Assembly: GCA_015501075.1 (NCBI GenBank)
Contig: JADNYJ010000748.1
Location: 1-14,256, forward strand
From: Gymnopilus junonius
Lineage: Eukaryota; Basidiomycota; Agaricomycetes; Agaricales; Galerinaceae
Reading direction: 5' to 3'
Length of the DNA stretch: 14,256 nt
Part shown: positions 7,731 to 14,256 of the stretch, one piece after another
Position numbering within the stretch: the stretch's first letter is position 1
Layout: each line of letters opens with the position of its first letter
Notes under the pieces: model-generated
Database searches by the model: none
What the model saw: only the letters and a program-made list of their open reading frames with translations
Told to the model about the DNA's origin: nothing
Translations under genes and position numbers: made by a program

Positions 7731-9663
7731 ATGGCCGAGCGATCATCATTGTCCGCGCCCAAGCGCCCCTCCCTCTCTGCCTCTGGCAGACATTTACCAT
7801 CCGTCGGAGCTTCGAGTCCAAATCTCCAACCCCTGAGGGTTCTTCATCCTCTCGATCTGTTCGAGAAAGATATGCTTCATCCACCCCTGCTCCTCACGAG
7901 CGGGAGGAGGCTGAGTCTCAGTCAGCGATGCACTCGCGGGCCACTACTCCCATTGCTTCAGGGCTTCGTCCCCCAATGTTTCCATGGGGGAGGATGATGA
8001 TACCGTTCGCTTTCCTCTCCCAAGCACCTCTCCAGAGCCCAGCCTACTGCCCTTTCCCTCACAGGATCGGAGGGGGACTGGGTTGCTGTGGCGGAGTCAC
8101 TGAAGACCATTGGTTCATTTATGATGACCAATGGTCCTTCTACTTTATCAGGGGCGGATCGCTCTGATTATGTCGGTCTTTTCACTAAGATAGTGAATTT
8201 GATCAATACTTCCCCTTGGCCAAGGAGGCCACGGGCATCAGCGCACAATCGCCGTCTCTTAGATGGTCAATCATTTGTAACCTTATCGATTCTGACAGTT
8301 CCCTAGCAGACCTCATGTATCGAGACCTTGCAAAGGCTCGAGGGGAAGCTTCTGCTCCCCCCCTGAGCCTTCATCTTCCCAGTCTGCCTCTCCAAAGCAG
8401 ACTGGCCCCCCAGCGGACCCTGAGGAGGCCCCCAAGGCTCCTGCTCCTGCCCCTTCTCGTGCTAAGCTTCAGCCTTGCAAACAAAAGGCTAAGCTGGTCC
8501 AATACCAGAGGCCGCCCCCTCCAGGGCCCCTCCCGTTCCTCTCTCCTCCCATCCCAAGCGCTCCTTCGCCTCGAAACTCCGGACACCAGTTCCGGGGTCC
8601 TCGACCCATGGGTTGCTTACTAATCGCTATTTTGAGCATGCAGTCACTCAAATGGCACCACAAACCTGGACCCGGGCCGCTTCAGGCCCAGGCCCAGACC
8701 CCGGTCCCGGACCCTCTCAGGGCCTGTCTCGACCCTCTACCCCAGCCAAGTCTAAAGGGCTGGACTATGTTACGGTGGGCCCAATGCGCTGCCAAGTTCT
8801 CGTGGTGTTCAACGACCATGCACCAATGAACGTCATACTTGCCACGCTGGTTGATGAGATCAACCGGATGATGGCCCACTTCTGCGGAGCCCGCCTATTG
8901 CGGGTGGGCCCTGCACACCAATCACGTACCCATGACTGATGAGCTTATGCTCCTTCGGGGTGCAATCTATAATGTTGTCCAAGGCACCTCCAATGCTAAT
9001 AAGGAGATGACGCCTTGGGTCAGACTTCCAATGTCCAAAGCCTTCCTGAAGGTTTTGGATGTCCCCTATTATACGGATGTCTTCCAGGGACTCCCACTAC
9101 CATCGCCGACATTGAGAGAGCACTCGAAAGGGCCCCCCTCTTCTCGGGCATTCCTTTTGTGGGCATGCATGCCTCGTATGTCAATCAGCAAAGAGCTCCA
9201 AGTTTGACTGCTACTTTGAGATCTGGGACTCCTAGACTGGACGAACCACAAAGACACTTATCAACAAAGCTTTTCGCTACAAGGATGAGCTGCTTTATGT
9301 AAAGCCAGCTGCTGCCCGATGAGGTGTCCCCATGTGCCAGCGCTGCCAGCGCTGGGGTCATCTCACCAAGGATTGTAGGGCCCACCAGTGCTGCTGTGCA
9401 CAGTGTGGCAGGCCCCATGCCACTGACGAGCATTGCGCCCTTGCACCTTGCTGTAACCAGCCCCTGCCGGACTCGGATGGGTGAGCCATGCCCCCACAAG
9501 GCCCGCTGCCCCAACTGTCAGGGCGAGCACCCTGCCACAGGATGCAACTGCAAGTTCTGGGAACACCGCTTCGATCATGACTGGATCATTGCCAAATACC
9601 ATGAGGTACGTGATAGATGCGCCCTCCGGACCTTGACGTCTAAGGTCCCCCCTCTAGCTCGAT
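7731..9663 (+). pseudogene. LINE ORF1 (Gag-like RNA-binding protein), many frameshifts
   Basis: The probable start is the ATG at 7731 (MAERSSLSAPKRPS). The protein is then spread over all three plus frames, with at least eight apparent frame changes. Recognisable stretches are a Ser/Pro/Glu-rich N-terminus, DWVAVAESLKTIGSFM at about 8075, a Pro-rich linker at 8350-8600, a folded region from about 8750 (FNDHAPMNVILATLVDEINR), and cysteine knuckles from about 9335. The knuckles include CQRCQRWGHLTKDC (CX2CX4HX4C), CAQCGRPHATDEHC and, in another frame, CPNCQGEHPATGC. Such proteins bind the element RNA. Several breaks lie in or near homopolymers, for example the C7 run near 8358, so some could be sequencing errors. 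Confidence 0.8.
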
Positions 9664-9664
9664 A

Positions 9665-12600
9665 ATGAGAAGAAAGGAGGACATTAGAATTATTTCGTAC
9701 AATTGTAACCAGAACTATGGTCATATCGATGTACTTCTAGACCGTCTAAAAGATTCTTTTGACATTATTTTCTTGCAAGAGCCACCTTGGCATGAGGTAC
9801 GATGTGCCCCATCTTCGAGAGATACCGAAGGTGAGGCAGTTATTGGTGCACCGAACCACCCTGATTGGAAGGTAATGGTTCAGCCTGATCCTACTGGGCT
9901 CCAGCCACGCGTTCTGACCTATGTTTCAATGAGGCTGAACCCCTGGCGCCCTGCCATGCAATGTGATCTTATAGATCACCGTGACATCATGGCAGTTTCT
10001 CTGTTTACCGGAGACACTGTCATTGCTGTCAGCAGGCACTCGGTGAGGAGAACTATGGCGTGGGCCATCGGACCATGGTCCACTGGCCTGCTCTATTTCT
10101 GTCGCTCCGGTGGCAGCAACTGTTCCGATGTGCTCACTGCCACCGGATCAATTGGATGACTTCGTGTTGTCCATCATTGAGAAGCTGAAAGGTATTGATC
10201 CCTCTGCGCCGATCATCACCCCAGATCAGGTAGAGGCTGTGTCTTCGGATGTGGCTTCTGCTTTCTCGGATGCCTGGCAAAAGTATTCCAAGACAATTCG
10301 TATTTCCCCTCACTCCCGTCCTTGGTGGGACGACTCTTGTGAGGATTCCTTCGATGCTTATCAGCGGGATAACTCTCGCAATAACCATAAAATTTTCTGC
10401 AGAGCTGTCAAAGCCGCTAAGCGCAAGTTCTTTGATGAATGCATCACTGAAGTTGCTACTACCAACAAGCGCCCCTGGGATCTCATGAATTGGATCCAGT
10501 AGTGCAAGTTACTGCCCTCTGAGGTTATCCAATTCAACGGACAGCCCTGCCATGATATGCCCTCCCTCTGGGACTCCCTTCATGGCATGTACAATTCAGC
10601 CTCTGACCGAATGTATGACATTAGTGGTCTCACCTCCCTTCCCGACATGGAAGTGCGAGAGTGGACCACCTTTTCACTGTTAGAATTGAGGGAGGCCTTG
10701 GCATCCTGCTCTAACAACTCAGTGCCGGGTCCTGATCATATCAAGTGGTCACACCTTAAGGCAATTGTTCATGATGAACACTGTCTTCAGGTGCTCATGC
10801 AGTTAGCTAACACCTGCCTTCGGGTTGGGTATTGGCCAACTCACTTTAAGGAGTCTTTGTCGGTAATCATTCCCAAACCGAACAAGCCCTTGTATTCCAT
10901 GCCTAAGGCATTCAGGCCTATTGTGCTCCTGAACACCCTTGGCAAATTGGTTGAAAAGATGCTTTCCAATCGCATTCAATTCAATGCTGTTAAGCACGAT
11001 GTTTTCCATCCTAATCAACTCAGAGGAGTGCGGCAGCGCTCCACTGAGGATGCGGGCTTGCTCCTCACGCACCTAGTGCATGCAGGGTGGGCTCGCGGCT
11101 TGATGACCAGTGTCATCGCTTTCGACGTGGCACAGTTCTTCCCTTCCCTCAATCACGAAGTGCTGATTGCGATTCTCAGGAAGCAGGGCTTCCCTCCTAA
11201 CATGGTGGAATTCTTTTCATCATACCTGGTCAGCCGTTCCATGTCTTACACCTGGAATGGTTTTCAATCTGACCCCTGACAGGCTGACATCGGGGTGGGG
11301 CAGGGCTCTGCTTTGTCCCCGGTCCTCTCGGCACTCTTTCTCGCACCAGTGCTGAAACTTTTCATGCAGAATGAGTCGGTTTCCGTTACCACTCTGCTCT
11401 CCTATGTCGATGATGGCACACTCATTGTGCAGTCAAAGACACTCAATGCCAACTGCATAGCCCTGAAGAGATCCTATGCAGTAATCTTCGAACTTTTCAC
11501 AAAGTTCGCCCTTGCTCTTGAGCATGACAAGACGGAGTTATTCCATTTTGATCACTCCCATTCTGAGTTCAATCCGTCCATGGATCTAGGGTATGCTCCC
11601 TACACCTGTGACAAACGTCTGACGCCCAAGCCGTTCTGGCAGTACTTGGGTTTCTTCTTTGACTGGAAATTGACATTTCATGAACATGTCTGGTACTACT
11701 CCACCAAGTCCTTCACCACCGTTAAGGCGATGTGGATGCTTGGTAACTCATCTAGGGGGCTTACGCCCATGCAAAAGTGCCTGCTTTACAGGTCTTGTGT
11801 GTTGCCTATTGCAACATACAGCCTTCGGTTGTGGTTCTTCCAAGGCGCTAAGTGCCAGGGAACCATCAAACTACTGACCAGCATGCAACGTCATGCTGTG
11901 CTCTGGATTACCGGTGCATTCCACACCTCCCCAATGGGAGGGATCGAGGCCCTTGCTGGCCTGGTCCCTATCAACTTAGTCTTGAAACGTGCTGCCACAG
12001 TAGGGGTTCTGCATATGGCGGCCCTCTCAGACACTCATCTGGTGCACTCCCTTCTAAGCACACCCTTTTCCAAAGGAGCGAGTCCTCACCCTCGCTCTGC
12101 TGCTTTTATGACGGCCCCTCAATGTGCTAAGGTGCGGGGTACTGTTATGGATGTGGATGACATGCTTCATGTTGTCAGCGAGCCTCTAGAGCCCTTTGCT
12201 CCAGAAGCTCGCCCTGGTGGGCAATTCCTTGAGTTACATCAGGGGATTCACTTTGATATTACCCCTGCACCCAAGGATAAGGTTGGGCTCAGGCGCGAAT
12301 GGTTGGACCACTTCTGGGAAGCCTCGAAGCAGGAACCGTCTACTCTGGTTTGTGTCGGCAACGGGAGTCACCCCACTGACCAGAACAAGCAGGCTATTGC
12401 AGCTTTGCTTGTGTTTCGCCAAGGTGTTGAGGTGCATGCATCTCATTATGTGGCTGGGAGTGCTCTGGCAGAGGATGCTGAGCTTTACTCTCTATGTACT
12501 GCAATTGTCCGGGCCTGTGCCATGGATGATTGTGACTACATTGTTATCTTGTCGGACTCCACTAAGGCTTTGGGGAGTCTGCTCGATGCCTCCGTGCATT

Positions 12601-13052
12601 CCAGCCAAGCTCATTCCTTGGCCGTTATCCACGCCCTTACAGAGTGGTGGACCAGAGGTCCTGGCCGCCATATCTCCCTTCATCATGTCCCATCTTCTTT
12701 GAAGTGGGGCATACACTATCAGGCTCACCTCATGGTGACTGAGCTTTCTGTAGTGGTGGGGCTTCGGCCTTGCTGGGTTGAGGGTGGGGGTCTGGGTTCT
12801 GGAGCTTCGGCGCTATCGACAGACAAGTGTGGCCCCCTGCTTCGGCGACCCAAAATGGTCTGCCTTCAGTGGCTAACACAGTATGCGCACATCCTCAGCT
12901 GTCGGGTTTGGCTGGTGGGCCCCCTTCTGGTGCCCTTCCATTATTTTGTTGGACCCCTCCCTTCGGTCGGGGCATCAACGAGAGTATGGGCCCACTGTTT
13001 TGTGGTCCTAAGTTGGCCCACGAGAGCCAGTCTCGCACTAGGCATAGTTTAA
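9665..13052 (+). pseudogene. LINE ORF2: endonuclease, reverse transcriptase, RNase H
   Basis: The ATG at 9665 opens an APE-type endonuclease (IRIISYNCNQN, then FLQEPPW with the catalytic Glu). It runs only about 120 recognisable residues; the later GDFN and SDH-type motifs are not seen, and the frame changes between about 10025 and 10110, suggesting an internal deletion. From 10110 to 13052 one frame holds everything, broken only by TAG 10500-10502 and TGA 11277-11279. RT motifs are PGPDHIKW, FRPIVLLNTLGKLVEK, AFDVAQFFPS, GVGQGSALSP, the catalytic YVDD at about 11404, and YLGFFFDWKLTFHEH. RNase H follows at about 12340-12740: GNGS where DGS is expected, AEDAELYSL, ILSDSTKAL, and a final H-region WGIHYQAH. 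Its role would be nicking the target and copying the RNA into it (target-primed reverse transcription). Non-functional as it stands. Confidence 0.9.
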
Positions 13053-13147
13053 TGGTAGATTACTTGGGTGTATGTACATCTGCAACTGGACTGCTTTCGC
13101 GCACCGGTATATAAATCCTTGATTTAAATAAAAAAAAAAAAAAAAAA
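13053..13147 (+). other. LINE 3' UTR and A18 tail
   Basis: A short 3' UTR ends in ATTTAAATA followed by 18 adenines at 13130-13147. AAATAAAA overlaps the start of the A run and could serve as a polyadenylation signal. The uninterrupted tail marks the 3' junction of the insertion. Confidence 0.8.
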
Positions 13148-13148
13148 T

Positions 13149-14224
13149 AGATCTGTCTACATCTACTCCAACTCTGAAGTTTGCATCATTATGCCTATCT
13201 ACATTGATGATATCACCCTTGCTTCAAAATCCCAGTCTGCTATTGAGTCCACCATTGCCCAACTCTCTTCCTACTTCAAATGTCGCAATTTAGGCCCAAC
13301 TCGGTTCCTACTAGGTATTGGCATTGGCAGAGACCGCCCCAAGCACACTATAACACTCCACCAGCGCCAGTTCATCCTGGACATGCTTGAGAAGTATGGT
13401 ATGTCTAAATGTCATTCTGTCAAAACCCCTCTTCCTCCCAAGCTCCAACTTTCTCATTCTATGTCCCCTTCCACTCCTGAGGAGGAACAAGAAATAGCAA
13501 CCATTCCTTACCTGTCTGCAGTTGGCTCTCTTCAGTATTTGGCCACCATGACTCGACCTGATATTGCTTACTCTGTGGGCTTTTTGGCTCACTACAACTC
13601 CAATCCTGGTTTCAAGCACTGGCAGGCTCTCAAACACCTGCTTCGCTATATCAAAGGAACTTTGGAGTACAAGCTGACTTACTCTGGCACCAATTCAATG
13701 TCTGAGCTCTTTGTAATGTACACTGATGCTTCACATGGTGACTGCATTGATTCAGGATGATCAACAGCTGGTTATGTCTCAATCATGGCTGGAGGAGCTA
13801 TCAGTTGGTATTCTAAGTTGCAAACTCTTGTTGCACTTTCCACCACTGAAGCAGAGTACCTTGGAGCAGTTGAAGCTGGTAAAGAGATTGCCTGGTTGAG
13901 GAACATCCTTGGTGAATTTGGTTATTTGGCTACTGGACCTTCAACCTCAAAATGGACAACCAAAGTGCAATCACAGTTGCAAAGAATCCAGAACATCATG
14001 GGAGGATGAAGCAACTTGATCTTCGACATTTTTGGCTCAGGGACAAGGTTGAAGAAGGTGTGATTGTTCCAGATTACATTCCAACAGCAGACATGATTGC
14101 AGACTCTTTGACAAAGTCTCTCCCTGCTCCCAAAGTTCACTTTTGCAGAGAATCAATGGGTGTTTATCTTAGATCTTTTCTTGTCTTTTCTTGTCTTGTT
14201 TTTCTCTTTCTTTCTTGTTTGTAG
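13149..14224 (+). pseudogene. Copia polyprotein C-terminus: end of RT and RNase H
   Basis: The frame begins directly after the LINE tail with RSVYIYSNSEVCII, the strand before the copia RT active site, followed by YIDDITLAS (catalytic YxDD at about 13200). Next come LGPTRFLLGIGI, HQRQFILDMLEKYGM, YLSAVGSLQYLATMTRPDI and LRYIKGT. RNase H has YTDASHGDC at about 13720, then TGA at 13758-13760 where copia elements usually have Arg before STAGYV. It continues GAISWYSKLQTLVALSTTEAEY. A one-base loss near 13947 changes the frame into MDNQSAITVAKNPEHHGRMK, LDLRHFWLRD and ADMIADSLTKSL, ending at TAG 14222-14224. Everything N-terminal of the active-site strand is absent. RT and RNase H make the cDNA and remove template RNA. 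Confidence 0.92.
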
Positions 14225-14243
14225 ACTTAGAGACATGTTCAGT

Positions 14244-14253
14244 CATGGGGGTA
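14244..14253 (+). other. Polypurine tract of the copia element
   Basis: CATGGGGGTA, containing a G5 run, lies 20 bases after the pol stop and immediately before TGT at the window end. This is where plus-strand priming occurs in LTR elements. The remaining three bases match the first three of the 5' LTR (TGT). Confidence 0.6.
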
Positions 14254-14256
14254 TGT

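Larger units (their letters stand above)
7600..13147 (+). mobile_element. Tad/I-like LINE (non-LTR retrotransposon) nested in copia
   Basis: The two-ORF layout, the APE-type endonuclease, the reverse transcriptase, the C-terminal RNase H and the terminal A18 tract define a LINE of the kind common in fungi. The 3' end is exact (A run 13130-13147, then copia sequence from 13148-13149). The 5' end is not: copia gag similarity fades at about 7600 and ORF1 starts at 7731, so the junction lies between. No target-site duplication was demonstrated; GATCTG occurs at 7670 and 13150 but is too short to trust. Confidence 0.85.
6622..14256 (+). mobile_element. Ty1/copia LTR retrotransposon, internally deleted and split by a LINE
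   Basis: The copia parts are a 5' LTR (6622-6851), a leader (6852-7357), a gag fragment (7358-7578 or slightly beyond), then after the LINE the end of reverse transcriptase and the RNase H domain (13149-14224), a purine-rich tract and the start of the 3' LTR at 14254. All parts are on the same strand and in the correct copia order, which supports one element. Missing are the rest of gag, the protease, the integrase and the N-terminal part of RT, roughly 3 kb by comparison with ordinary copia elements. The element lies directly against the 5' end of the KDZ remnant, as if inserted into it. It cannot encode its own transposition proteins. Confidence 0.75.

Noticed and set aside
7670..13155. GATCTG at 7670-7675 and 13150-13155 as a LINE target-site duplication
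   Set aside because: Six bases only, not clearly at the LINE 5' end, and likely by chance over this span.

Overview
The window looks like repeat-dense nuclear DNA of a basidiomycete fungus, most likely an Agaricomycete. The argument rests on three things: a KDZ-superfamily DNA transposase interrupted by three 52-53 nt GT-AG introns, a Tad/I-like LINE carrying a C-terminal RNase H, and a Ty1/copia LTR element. All were recognised by reading the translations; no database search was run. I see no intact host gene, rRNA, functional tRNA, CRISPR array or bacterial-style operon.

Layout. Bases 1-1380: one unrecognised minus-strand reading frame with a 7-residue acidic repeat (63-1136). Bases 1380-2290: a 41-bp minisatellite, a near-perfect hairpin, then an 81-bp tandem array. 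Bases 2300-3890: AT-rich non-coding DNA with two diverged copies of a dispersed repeat and a 75-nt tRNA-like segment. Bases 3895-6532, minus strand: a KDZ transposase pseudogene in four exons, with one open frame broken only by three TGA codons and with its N-terminus missing. Bases 6622-14256, plus strand: a Ty1/copia element with a 230-bp 5' LTR, a gag fragment, the RT end plus RNase H, a polypurine tract and the first three bases of the 3' LTR. A LINE (about 7600-13147) sits inside it, with frameshifted ORF1, ORF2 with EN/RT/RNase H, and an A18 tail.

The simplest history is nesting: KDZ element, then copia inserted in its 5' part, then LINE inserted in copia. The copia stretch between gag and the RT active site is absent, so the LINE joins two non-adjacent copia parts.

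The most notable signal is mutational. In three unrelated tandem arrays, single columns hold CG in one unit, CA in another and TG in another, which is what independent deamination of methylated CpG gives. The coding remnants fit this: the KDZ stops are all TGA, apparently at arginine positions, the copia RNase H stop is TGA at an apparent arginine position, and the first catalytic Asp of the LINE RNase H reads Asn through an apparent CG-to-CA change. The window therefore looks like transposon-rich DNA that has been CpG-methylated and is decaying. I did not find a convincing new enzymatic system.
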